A stretch of 64,000 bases of DNA from Kluyvera sp040932435 (GTDB lineage: Bacteria > Pseudomonadota > Gammaproteobacteria > Enterobacterales > Enterobacteriaceae). Below are positions 24,911-32,941 of this stretch, in pieces. The position numbers were made by a program, and so were the translations under genes. Under the pieces are notes generated by a model that did no database searches, had not been told where the DNA came from, and saw only the letters and a program-made list of their open reading frames with translations. Position 1 is the stretch's first letter. Each line of letters starts with the position of its first letter. The stretch lies in NCBI RefSeq assembly GCF_040932435.1, contig NZ_JBFQGA010000001.1:674095-738094 (forward strand), in the 5' to 3' direction.

Positions 24911-27037
24911 TTAAAAATCAATCTGCATAGACAGTTCGGCCTGACGCGGCGCACCCAACTGAGCGCTGGCGTTGCCTGCACCGGTATAGCCGGTTAACGC
25001 GCCCGGCACGACGTTAGTCCAGTAGCGGCGATTGGTCAGGTTGGTGACGTCAAGACGGAAGGTGACCGGCGTGCTGAATAGGCGGGTGGCATAGCTACCC
25101 CCGACATCCACGGTGGTGTAGCTACCGACCCAGCTGTCGTTGGCGTTATCCGTCGCGCGACGGCCAACGTAACGCACATTGGTATCCACATCGACGCCAG
25201 GCAGCTGTTCTATGCTGTAAACGGCCAGCATACTGGCGGTGAAGCGCGGCAGACCAACGACCTGCTTGCCGTCTGCCGTTTGGCTGGCGGTGTCATGCAG
25301 ACGTGGGTCGAGCCAAGTTGCGCCACCAAACAGACGGAGATTACGCGTGACGTGACCGTCGGCCATCAGCTCCAAACCACGGTTTTTCTGCGTGCCGTCT
25401 TCGGCAAAAATACCGTCTTCATTGGTATAGGCGAATGGACGTTTAGCTTGGAACAGTGCGGCTGAGAGCATCAGATCGTTTATTGGAGCGTATTTTGCAC
25501 CCACTTCAATCTGATGGCTGCGGTACGGTGACAGAACCTCACCGCTGTTGCTGGCAGCCGCCGGGGCAGTATCGCCCTGCTGCATGCTATCGGCCCAAGT
25601 GGTGTACAGGGTGATGTTTTCAATCGGTTTATACATCAGGCTGGCTGAACCGCTGGCGCCGCTGTCCTTTTTGTCACTGGTCTGTTTACCGGTTTTATTG
25701 TAGTTGCTGACCGTAAACAGGTTCTCGCTGCCGGAAAGCAGCAGGCTCCACTGTGGGCTGAAGTGCAGCGTATCGCTCAGCAAGAAGGCGTGCTGGGTCG
25801 TGGTGGCAGACTGATAGCGAGAATTAAAGTCAGGATAAGGCGGGCGCGGATAAACCGGGTTTTCATCGAGTGACGATTTGCCCAGCGTAAAGGTGCCGCC
25901 TGTGACCGGGTTGTAGTTCTTCCAGACAAAGCCGCGTACCCCGGCGCTGATATCGTGACTGAGCCAGCCGGTATCGACGCTGCCGGTGAGGTTTGCCATA
26001 TAGCTGTTGATGGTAAAGCGGCTGGCGGCGGAGTCTGAAGTGGTGGTGGTGTAGTTACCCCGATTGTCGGTCAGCGTATTGGTGACCGTTGTCGATTCGC
26101 GATCGGCAATTTGGCGCAGTACGCCGACGTCGAGCAGCCAGTTGCCGTCAAAGTCATGCTTGATATGCAGGCTGGCGGTGCTGGTTTCGTCATCATTGCC
26201 AGCGTAGCTCTGGCCATATTTGGACTTGGTTGGGTCCATAGGCGAAGGGAAGTGCACGCCTTTCGCCAGGGCAAACGAACCTGGCATGCCTTTCTCGTAA
26301 TAGTGGTAGTAACTGAAATTGCTCTCCAATACCGTCTTGTCGGTCAGTTGGAAGTCCAGTCCCAGGCTTGCCAACTGTCGGCGTTTGCGGCTGCCGCTGG
26401 TATAGCCGTGACCTTCATCATTGAGCAAATTCAGGCGGTATTTCACGCGGTCGCCGTCATCGATAGGGCCGCTAAAGTCCATCGACGTGAGCGTACCGTT
26501 GCCGGTGCTTGCCCCTACGGTGACGCGATGAAGCGGAGTATCGGTTGGGCGTTTTGACACCAGGTTAAACATCCCGGCCGGGTTAGCGGGGCCATAAAGT
26601 GAACCGGCCAGGCCGCTTAACACTTCCACGCTTTGGAACTGTTCGGCGGCGTATTCGGTGGTGGAGACGGCGTTTAAGCCATCAATCATATGGTTTTGCA
26701 CCACGCTGCCCTGCATACCGCGGGTTTGTGGACGAACCCCATCACCTTGCACGGAAGGCATATAGCGGTAGACATCTTTTACGCTTTTTAGCTGCTGTTG
26801 GCTGATAAGCGGAGTCGACATGGTTTGAACTGACCACGGAACATCAATCAGTGCGCGCTTGCCAAGGTTGCCGAGGGTGGCCTGTTTTTCTGCGGCCGGT
26901 GTCTCTTGCGAGGTGCTGTCGGCGGCAGCGTTGGCGGAGACGACCATGGTATCTTCGGCGAAGCCTGTTTTGCTGATTGCGAGGCACGAAAAAGCCAGCA
27001 ATCCCGTGGCGAGCGGGCGTTTTTTATAGTTAAACAT
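24911..27037 (-). CDS. TonB-dependent siderophore-type receptor
   Basis: Outer-membrane ligand-gated porin of about 708 residues with a signal peptide ending near GFAED, a TonB-box-like DTMVVSAN, a plug domain (about 60-170) and a 22-strand barrel ending in the aromatic QIDF. The sequence places it with FpvA/FhuE-type siderophore receptors rather than heme receptors. A TTG four codons upstream could be the start, but the ATG at 27037 gives a good signal peptide. I found no convincing Fur box upstream. Specificity unknown. Confidence 0.85.
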   Translation of the reverse strand: MFNYKKRPLATGLLAFSCLAISKTGFAEDTMVVSANAAADSTSQETPAAEKQATLGNLGKRALIDVPWSVQTMSTPLISQQQLKSVKDVYRYMPSVQGDGVRPQTRGMQGSVVQNHMIDGLNAVSTTEYAAEQFQSVEVLSGLAGSLYGPANPAGMFNLVSKRPTDTPLHRVTVGASTGNGTLTSMDFSGPIDDGDRVKYRLNLLNDEGHGYTSGSRKRRQLASLGLDFQLTDKTVLESNFSYYHYYEKGMPGSFALAKGVHFPSPMDPTKSKYGQSYAGNDDETSTASLHIKHDFDGNWLLDVGVLRQIADRESTTVTNTLTDNRGNYTTTTSDSAASRFTINSYMANLTGSVDTGWLSHDISAGVRGFVWKNYNPVTGGTFTLGKSSLDENPVYPRPPYPDFNSRYQSATTTQHAFLLSDTLHFSPQWSLLLSGSENLFTVSNYNKTGKQTSDKKDSGASGSASLMYKPIENITLYTTWADSMQQGDTAPAAASNSGEVLSPYRSHQIEVGAKYAPINDLMLSAALFQAKRPFAYTNEDGIFAEDGTQKNRGLELMADGHVTRNLRLFGGATWLDPRLHDTASQTADGKQVVGLPRFTASMLAVYSIEQLPGVDVDTNVRYVGRRATDNANDSWVGSYTTVDVGGSYATRLFSTPVTFRLDVTNLTNRRYWTNVVPGALTGYTGAGNASAQLGAPRQAELSMQIDF

Positions 27038-27215
27038 TTTCAAATTCAATTTGTTAACGGAAAGACAGGTGGTAACGGGGTTACCATCAACGCATGAGGG
27101 GAACAGCTATTATTATTTGTGTGATGAATATGATGGGAGTATTCGTTATGTATGTCAATATACAACGAAGGGGTAGTTCAGGGTCGTTATGCGAAGGGGT
27201 GAAGGAGACAAACAT

Positions 27216-27248
27216 AAAAAAAGCCGGATGTTTCCATCCGGCTTTTTG
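27216..27248 (-). terminator. Terminator of the 11-mer repeat protein gene
   Basis: An 11-bp stem (AAAGCCGGATG / CATCCGGCTTT) with loop TTTC, with A7 on the left and T5 on the right, so it can act on either strand. It follows the stop codon of the minus-strand gene. Confidence 0.9.
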
Positions 27249-27265
27249 CGATACAGAACAGGGGA

Positions 27266-27688
27266 TTACTCGCTAACTTTCTTCTCAAGCGAGGCAGCAC
27301 CTTCTTTGGTTTTATCCCAGCCTTCCTGAGCGCCTTTTTTGGTAGCATCCCACCCTTTTTGGGAGGTCTCTTTGGTTTTATCCCAACCTTTCTCAGTCCC
27401 TTCTTTGGTGGCGTTCCACCCTTTCTCGGTCCCTTCTTTGGTTTTGTGCCAAGTTTTTTGCGCACCTTCGCTGACCTGGCTACCTACGCTGTCACTTTTA
27501 CCTTCCGCGGCATGCTTAGACTTTAGCTTCAGCTCTTCACCTTGGTTTTGTGCCTGATGCAGTTTCTCTTTTGCCGTATTCGCGTTTTCTTGCGCGGCGG
27601 CAACTGTTTCGTCAGTGGCGTGTGTAGTCGCAGCGAAAACAGGAGAAGCCAGCAAAAGGGCAGACAGTGCAATAGTTGTTTTTTTCAT
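27266..27688 (-). CDS. Secreted protein with tandem 11-residue repeats
   Basis: A 140-residue protein with a signal peptide cleaved near residue 19 (SPVFA|ATTHA). Residues 20-74 are Ala/Glu/Lys/Gln-rich helix. Residues 75-140 are six consecutive 11-mers of the type GTEKGWDKTKE, the last one degenerate. The pattern gives an amphipathic, highly charged helix with one Trp per repeat, like LEA-type 11-mer proteins. Predicted periplasmic. No function is known to me. It has its own terminator and sits between the two iron-uptake units. Confidence 0.8.
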   Translation of the reverse strand: MKKTTIALSALLLASPVFAATTHATDETVAAAQENANTAKEKLHQAQNQGEELKLKSKHAAEGKSDSVGSQVSEGAQKTWHKTKEGTEKGWNATKEGTEKGWDKTKETSQKGWDATKKGAQEGWDKTKEGAASLEKKVSE

Positions 27689-27782
27689 AATAGATCCTCA
27701 TCAGTGAGTGAACGTTAGAGAGGATGGCACAGACAAATTGCTGAGGCTCTAGGAATAAACTGTAATTGAATCATCGTGTTCC

Positions 27783-27806
27783 AAATGGGGCGTAAAATCT
27801 GCCCCA
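27783..27806 (-). terminator. Possible hmuV terminator
   Basis: Stem TGGGGC / GCCCCA with a nine-base loop followed on the minus strand by TTT, 7 bp after the hmuV stop. It is short, so termination may be partial. Confidence 0.5.
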
Positions 27807-27812
27807 GCTGAA

Positions 27813-28580
27813 TTACCGATCTAGCAGAATTAATGGTGCATTATCAAGCGTGTGGGCGACGCTGATTTCAGCCTGGTAGAGGTTCCTTAATGCGGGTTCG
27901 GTGAGCACCTCCTGCGGGGCTCCGTTGTCCACAATCTGACCGTTCTCTAGCAAAATAATGCGGTCGGCGTAGCGCGCGGCGAGATTCAGATCGTGCAGAA
28001 CACAGCAGACGTTAAACTGACGCTCCTGCACCAGATGGCGCAGTAAACGGAACAGATGCTGCTGGTGGTGAATATCCAGCGCCGAGGTCGGCTCATCCAA
28101 AAACAGCCACTTCGGCGAGGGTTCAGGCTCCCAAAGCTGTACCAATAAGCGCGCCAGCTGCACGCGCTGCTGTTCTCCGCCGGAGAGGTGGCGGTAGTCG
28201 CGAGATGCCAGTTCGCTGCAGCCGCACAGCGCCATGATGTGTTCGGTTTCGTCACGTGGGTTGCGGGTGCGGTGCGGGTGTCGGCCCATGCGCACCACCT
28301 CCATCACGCTGAAAGGGAATGCCATATGGCAATTTTGGCGCATCACCGCGCGTGTTTTCGCCAGCTCCGCCGTTGGCCAGTCGCGTAATGGGCGCCCGAA
28401 CAGCGAACAGCGACCGCTATCGGGCTGGAGATAGCCGGTTAATTGGCGCAGCAGAGTGGATTTTCCCGCCCCGTTTGGCCCGAGGATCGCCACGATTTCG
28501 CCGCCGGGCAGCGTCAGGGAAATATTGTTGGTCAGTCGACGACCGTTGATGCTGAAAGTCAGGTTCTGGGCGTCAATCAT
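27813..28580 (-). CDS. hmuV: Hemin ABC transporter ATPase HmuV
   Basis: ATPase of the heme importer, 255 residues. Walker A is GPNGAGKST, the signature LSGGEQQRVQLARLL, Walker B WLFLDEPTSALD. The ATG at 28580 overlaps the chuU stop (ATGA), typical of translational coupling; an upstream in-frame start would overlap chuU further. It is the last gene of the chu operon. Confidence 0.93.
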   Translation of the reverse strand: MIDAQNLTFSINGRRLTNNISLTLPGGEIVAILGPNGAGKSTLLRQLTGYLQPDSGRCSLFGRPLRDWPTAELAKTRAVMRQNCHMAFPFSVMEVVRMGRHPHRTRNPRDETEHIMALCGCSELASRDYRHLSGGEQQRVQLARLLVQLWEPEPSPKWLFLDEPTSALDIHHQQHLFRLLRHLVQERQFNVCCVLHDLNLAARYADRIILLENGQIVDNGAPQEVLTEPALRNLYQAEISVAHTLDNAPLILLDR

Positions 28581-29581
28581 AGTGCTCTCCGGGCGCGCAG
28601 GATCAGCCATAAAAAGTACGGGCCGCCAATCAGGCTGGTTAACAGGCCCACCGGCATTTCCGCCGGTTGAACCAGCGTCCGTGCTAGGGTATCAGCGACC
28701 AGCAGCAGGCTCGCGCCAGCAAGCGTTGAACAGGGAAGCAGCCAGCGGTGATCGGCACCGATGGTCATACGGATCAGGTGAGGGATAACAAGGCCAATAA
28801 AGCCGATGACGCCGCTGACCGAAACCGCCGCGCCGACCAGCAGAGAACTGAGCAAAAGCAACTGCTGACGCTTACGTTTAACGTTCACGCCAAGATAGTG
28901 CGCCTCTTCGTCGCCAAGCTGCAGGAGATTTAACGTATTCGCCAGCCAGCCGCAGGCCAGCATGGCGGGGACGGCAAATGAGGCCGCAACCAGCAGCGTT
29001 GGCCACTGCGCTTGCCCCAGACTTCCCATCATCCACAGCGTCAACTGGCGCAACTGTTGCTCATCACCGACGTAGCTTAAGACCCCAATCGACGCGCCGC
29101 ACAGGGCATTGATAGCAATGCCCGCGAGCAGTAGCTGCATCATGCCGCCGTGAGTGTGGCGTAGGCTTATCAGGAAAATCACCGCGCACACGACAAGACT
29201 ACCGGCGACGGCAAAGATCATTTGCTCGTAGAGTAAGAACACCGCCGGCAGCGAGATGGGGAAGATTATCGCCACGCCGACCATTAATGCGGAACCGCTG
29301 CTGACGCCGAGTAGACCGGGGTCGGCCATTGGGTTACGAAATAGCCCCTGCATAATCACCCCCGCCGTTGCCAGCGCGCCGCCAACCAGCACCGCCAGCA
29401 ACACACGCGGCAGGCGAATATTGAGCCAGATATCGCGGTACTGTTCATCTTGCAATGAGGCAAAGGTAATTTTGAGCGCGCCCTGACTGGCACCGACCAG
29501 CACCAGGGTGGCTAGCATCAACAGCAGGCCGATAAATACGCTGAAGGAAGAGAGGGAATCCTTAAACACGCAAGTCTCCAT
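28577..29581 (-). CDS. chuU: Hemin ABC transporter permease ChuU
   Basis: FecCD-family inner membrane permease of 334 residues with about ten helices. The family features GVIMQGLFRNPMADPGLLGVSSG and SVSGVIGFIGLVIPHLIR are present. It imports heme delivered by ChuT, powered by HmuV. It follows chuY by 41 bp. Confidence 0.93.
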   Translation of the reverse strand: METCVFKDSLSSFSVFIGLLLMLATLVLVGASQGALKITFASLQDEQYRDIWLNIRLPRVLLAVLVGGALATAGVIMQGLFRNPMADPGLLGVSSGSALMVGVAIIFPISLPAVFLLYEQMIFAVAGSLVVCAVIFLISLRHTHGGMMQLLLAGIAINALCGASIGVLSYVGDEQQLRQLTLWMMGSLGQAQWPTLLVAASFAVPAMLACGWLANTLNLLQLGDEEAHYLGVNVKRKRQQLLLLSSLLVGAAVSVSGVIGFIGLVIPHLIRMTIGADHRWLLPCSTLAGASLLLVADTLARTLVQPAEMPVGLLTSLIGGPYFLWLILRARRAL

Positions 29582-29622
29582 AAAACATCGTTGCGACGCC
29601 GTTCGCCGACGTCGCGTGGGGA

Positions 29623-30246
29623 TCAGGCCGGTTTAAGCTCAGGCTCAACTAGGCTGTAAACCTGTTGATTGAGCGCGGTTGCGTTAGCCAATGCCTGAAT
29701 ATGCGCCGCGACGTCCGCGCGCTGCACGAAACCGTGTACTTCCTGCTGCTGAAGACGCAGGGCTTTACCCGTGGCCTCGCCGCTAAGTAACCCGCCGGGA
29801 CGCAAAATGGCGTAGTCCAGCGAGCTGGTTTGTAGCCAACTTTCCGCCAGCGATTTCTCTCTTACCGCCTGACCAAAAGCCGCTTTTGCGCGGGCGGAAA
29901 GATACGGCCAGCTATCGCCGCAGCCCAGAGATGTCACGAGGATCATGCGCTTGATACCGGCTTTTTCCGCTTCATCAATCACCGTGCGGTGCGCCAGATA
30001 GTCATGCGCTCCGCCCATCGAGGAAATCACCGTCGCCGTAGCGCCTGCTTTCTGACAGGCCTGAGCGACGCACTCGGCGTTGCAGGCATCACCAATAATC
30101 ACCTCAACGCCCATGGCTTCCAAGCGTGCCGCAGCTTCAGGATTACGCACCAGCGCCACAACTGGGCGCTTTTCTGCCAGCGCCAGTTCGACGGTCAACG
30201 CCCCCACGCCTTTTCCGCCAGCGCCAAAAATCAGCCACGGATTCAT
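29623..30246 (-). CDS. chuY: Anaerobilin reductase ChuY (NAD(P)-binding)
   Basis: Rossmann-fold NAD(P)H-binding protein of 207 residues, with a nucleotide-binding GAGGKGVG loop at residues 8-15. In E. coli O157:H7 the orthologue reduces anaerobilin, the product of ChuW. Its ATG overlaps the chuX stop (ATGA). The chuW-X-Y order supports this over other atypical SDR proteins. Confidence 0.88.
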   Translation of the reverse strand: MNPWLIFGAGGKGVGALTVELALAEKRPVVALVRNPEAAARLEAMGVEVIIGDACNAECVAQACQKAGATATVISSMGGAHDYLAHRTVIDEAEKAGIKRMILVTSLGCGDSWPYLSARAKAAFGQAVREKSLAESWLQTSSLDYAILRPGGLLSGEATGKALRLQQQEVHGFVQRADVAAHIQALANATALNQQVYSLVEPELKPA

Positions 30247-30740
30247 CAGGCATCCCCTTTCAATACGGCGGCTAGCGTGCGGAAGGCATCCACCTGCTCG
30301 GCCAGCAGTTGACGGTGGTCATCACGACCGAGGAAGATTTTAAACATCGCGTTACCCGCGGCGTTAAAGAACAAAATGGAGGCCGTGTCCATCGCCATAA
30401 ACTTGCGTTCGACCAGCGCAATGTGGGTGCAGTTGTCGGCTTTAATGTGGCCGGTCATGCCTTTTTTCCCGCGCAGGTTAAAGTAGCCGTGGCGGTGGAA
30501 GCCAGACGGCAGCTCGCCGGTAAACTCCAAAATGACGTCGGCGGAATGCACAAGCGTCGTGACTTTGCCCCATTCACAGACGGTGTCCCAGACGGTATCA
30601 AATTTGTCGCCGGCGACCAGCGTGTGTGAAGGCAGGTGCTTCACGACGTCCAGCAGCGTGGTGTTATATTGCCCAGCAATGGCTTCCAAGGTGCCGTCCG
30701 GCTCGGTTTTTAAAAAGTCCTGCAAAGAGACGTTGCTCAT
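30246..30740 (-). CDS. chuX: Heme utilisation carrier ChuX/HutX
   Basis: Cytosolic heme-binding protein of 164 residues. The stretches SLQDFLKTEPDGTLEAIA and PSGFHRHGYFNLRGKKGM are characteristic. It is thought to pass heme or protect the tetrapyrrole during ChuW action. Two ATGs are adjacent; the second (30740) has the better six-base spacing from AGGAG. Confidence 0.95.
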   Translation of the reverse strand: MSNVSLQDFLKTEPDGTLEAIAGQYNTTLLDVVKHLPSHTLVAGDKFDTVWDTVCEWGKVTTLVHSADVILEFTGELPSGFHRHGYFNLRGKKGMTGHIKADNCTHIALVERKFMAMDTASILFFNAAGNAMFKIFLGRDDHRQLLAEQVDAFRTLAAVLKGDA

Positions 30741-30752
30741 CATTAACTCCTG

Positions 30753-32093
30753 TTATGGGTTTTCTACCGCAAGTTGCGGCGCGTTAAGTTCCTGAATCAA
30801 TTCATCAAGAGACTGCAAAATATTACTGGCCCAGAAGCGGCCTTCGTTGGTCAGACGCAGGCAGGTGGAATCGTCTTGCGCGAGTCCGGCCTTATGCCAC
30901 TGCGCGAGCAATGGCGCGAGTTTTGCTGCGTGCGATGTGAGCGCATCCAGCGGCACGCGGGCGGTTTCAACGCCAGCCTGCAACGTATGACGCCACTGGA
31001 AACCGCGCTCGGCGGTGCGCATCATCATCATCAGCGGTTTTTGCCCGCTGGCTATCGATTGGTGCCAGGCGTCGAGGTTACGCTCGACCATCCACGAATA
31101 GCCGTTGACCGAACCGCCGGCCCCCGATCCCAGCGCTAGGCAGTCAGCGCCCTGTTTAATCAGCAAATTATAGAGGTTGCGCTCGCGGGTGGTGCGCGCC
31201 CAATGGCTATTACTGATACAGCGCCATCCCGCGCGGTCCATAAAATCACAGCCTTGCAGGTAGAGATCGCGGCGTTCAGCCGGTTGCGGCACAGACGTGC
31301 GTCCATTTTCCACCGCTTTACCCAGCGGCGTATTCGGCAGCAGATTGAGGGCGTAGAGATCCACGCCGTCCAGCCCAATATCGCGGGCGATAGCCAGATC
31401 CTCGCCCCAAATTTTGGCATCCTGCCCCGGCAGGCCGAATAGCAGATCGCAAACCACGGCGGCACGATCGCGGCGGACCAAACCTTCCATAAAGGCGGTC
31501 GCGGTAGGGCCATCGGAGGTGCGAGCCATCTTTTTACGAATTTTGCTGTTAAACGACTGAATACCAATGGAGAAGCGGTTCGCCCCGGCATCCAGACAGG
31601 CATCGATACGCGCGTCGTCGAAGTTGAGTACCCGGCCTTCGATGGTAATTTCACAGTCTGGCGCAAGCGGCAGGCGCTCGCGCAGGGCGGTAATAATGCG
31701 CGCCAGATCGTGCGCGGAGAGCGCTGACGGCGTGCCGCCGCCGAAGTAGACCGCGTGAATCGGTGCCGATTGGTGCAGCACGCTGTCGGCTTCCATCTCG
31801 ATCTCGCGCAGCAGGGCATCGGTGTAGCGAGTGCAGTGGTCTTCTGCATAACGGTTCTGGTAAAAGCCGCAAAAGGTGCAGTGCGTGGCGCAAAACGGGA
31901 TGTGCAGGTACAGCAGGCGTTTACGCGGCGGTGTTGCCTGGCTGAGCACCTCCTGCCAGGTTTGCGCCAGCTTATCTTTGGCTATCGGGATGGCGCCACG
32001 CCAGGGCATGGTGGCCCGGCGGTCTTTGAAGGGCTGGCCGCCTTCAAGCGCAAAGTGAGGGGTTAAATCCAGTTCGTTTGTCGTATTGTGCAT
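30753..32093 (-). CDS. chuW: Anaerobilin synthase ChuW/HutW (radical SAM)
   Basis: HemN-like radical SAM methyltransferase that opens heme without oxygen, releasing iron and producing anaerobilin. The 446-residue protein has the 4Fe-4S motif Cys-x3-Cys-x2-Cys in CATHCTFC (near residues 68-75) and the SAM-binding GGGTPS. HemN itself keeps a similar core, but linkage to chuX and chuY fixes the assignment. The ATG at 32093 is preceded by an in-frame GTG. Confidence 0.93.
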   Translation of the reverse strand: MHNTTNELDLTPHFALEGGQPFKDRRATMPWRGAIPIAKDKLAQTWQEVLSQATPPRKRLLYLHIPFCATHCTFCGFYQNRYAEDHCTRYTDALLREIEMEADSVLHQSAPIHAVYFGGGTPSALSAHDLARIITALRERLPLAPDCEITIEGRVLNFDDARIDACLDAGANRFSIGIQSFNSKIRKKMARTSDGPTATAFMEGLVRRDRAAVVCDLLFGLPGQDAKIWGEDLAIARDIGLDGVDLYALNLLPNTPLGKAVENGRTSVPQPAERRDLYLQGCDFMDRAGWRCISNSHWARTTRERNLYNLLIKQGADCLALGSGAGGSVNGYSWMVERNLDAWHQSIASGQKPLMMMMRTAERGFQWRHTLQAGVETARVPLDALTSHAAKLAPLLAQWHKAGLAQDDSTCLRLTNEGRFWASNILQSLDELIQELNAPQLAVENP

Positions 32094-32113
32094 CACGGGT
32101 ATATCAATATCCT

Positions 32114-32941
32114 TTAGTTTGGCCAGAACTGGCGGTGCAGCGTTTCAACGGCATCGGCAACGCGTGGTCCCATGCCCAAAATCAGGGCCTGATCGAGGGT
32201 GACGATGCGCTGGTTTTTCCACGCGGCGGTACGGGTTATTCCGGCGACCGTGCTCAGGCGGTTGATATCGCCTTCGACCATTTGCGACGTGACGATGATG
32301 ACTTCGGGGTTGGCGGCAATCAGCGCTTCAGCGCTGTAGCTGCGATACTGCGGGTGCTGCGCGACATTCTGCGCGCCAGCGAGCGTCATAATGGCGTCGG
32401 CCACGCTGCCTTTTCCCGCCACCTGCGGCGCACTGCCGCCCGCGCTTAAGATAAACAGCGCTTTTACCGGTGCGGGTTTACTGGCGCTGCTGCGCGCCAC
32501 GGTTTCCAGACGTTGACGAAGATTGCTCACCAACGTGTCGCCCTGTTCCTCTGCATCGAGATTTTTGGCAAGCGTATGAATATTGGCGTACATCTGTTCA
32601 ACGGTCGCCGGGATGCGTGGCAGGGTGATGACATTCACCTTTTGCGCTCGTAGCTGGTCGAAGACCAGTTGTGGTCCCGCATCCTGCCAGGTGATGAAGC
32701 TGTCCGGACGCAGCGATAAAATGCCCTCACTGCTCAGCTGCTTCCAGTAGCCGATATGCGGCAGCGCCGCGGTTTCCGGCGGGTACGAGGTGGTTTCATC
32801 CACCCCAACCACGCGATGGCCCGCGCCCATGGCATAAATCAGCTCGCTTAGAGATCCACCGGCGACAACGATCCTCTCCGCTGCCTGCGCGCTAAATACG
32901 CAGGCTAACGTCAGGAGTCCTAGGACAAGTTTTTTCATCAT
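32114..32941 (-). CDS. chuT: Periplasmic hemin-binding protein ChuT
   Basis: Cluster-A-III binding protein of about 275 residues that shuttles heme from the receptor to ChuU/HmuV. The signal peptide MKKLVLGLLTLACVFSAQA is clear, followed by ERIVVAGGSLSELIYAMGAG. The receptor stop and this start overlap in TGATG. A second ATG one codon later (32938) is equally possible. Confidence 0.92.
   Translation of the reverse strand: MMKKLVLGLLTLACVFSAQAAERIVVAGGSLSELIYAMGAGHRVVGVDETTSYPPETAALPHIGYWKQLSSEGILSLRPDSFITWQDAGPQLVFDQLRAQKVNVITLPRIPATVEQMYANIHTLAKNLDAEEQGDTLVSNLRQRLETVARSSASKPAPVKALFILSAGGSAPQVAGKGSVADAIMTLAGAQNVAQHPQYRSYSAEALIAANPEVIIVTSQMVEGDINRLSTVAGITRTAAWKNQRIVTLDQALILGMGPRVADAVETLHRQFWPN

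Noticed and set aside
27105..27125. AATAATAATAGC stretch as a Fur box for the siderophore-type receptor
   Set aside because: Only about 10 of 19 consensus positions match in the best alignment.
30753..32093. Assignment as HemN coproporphyrinogen dehydrogenase
   Set aside because: It shares the radical SAM core, but position between chuT and chuX-chuY and the HutW-type sequence favour anaerobilin synthase.
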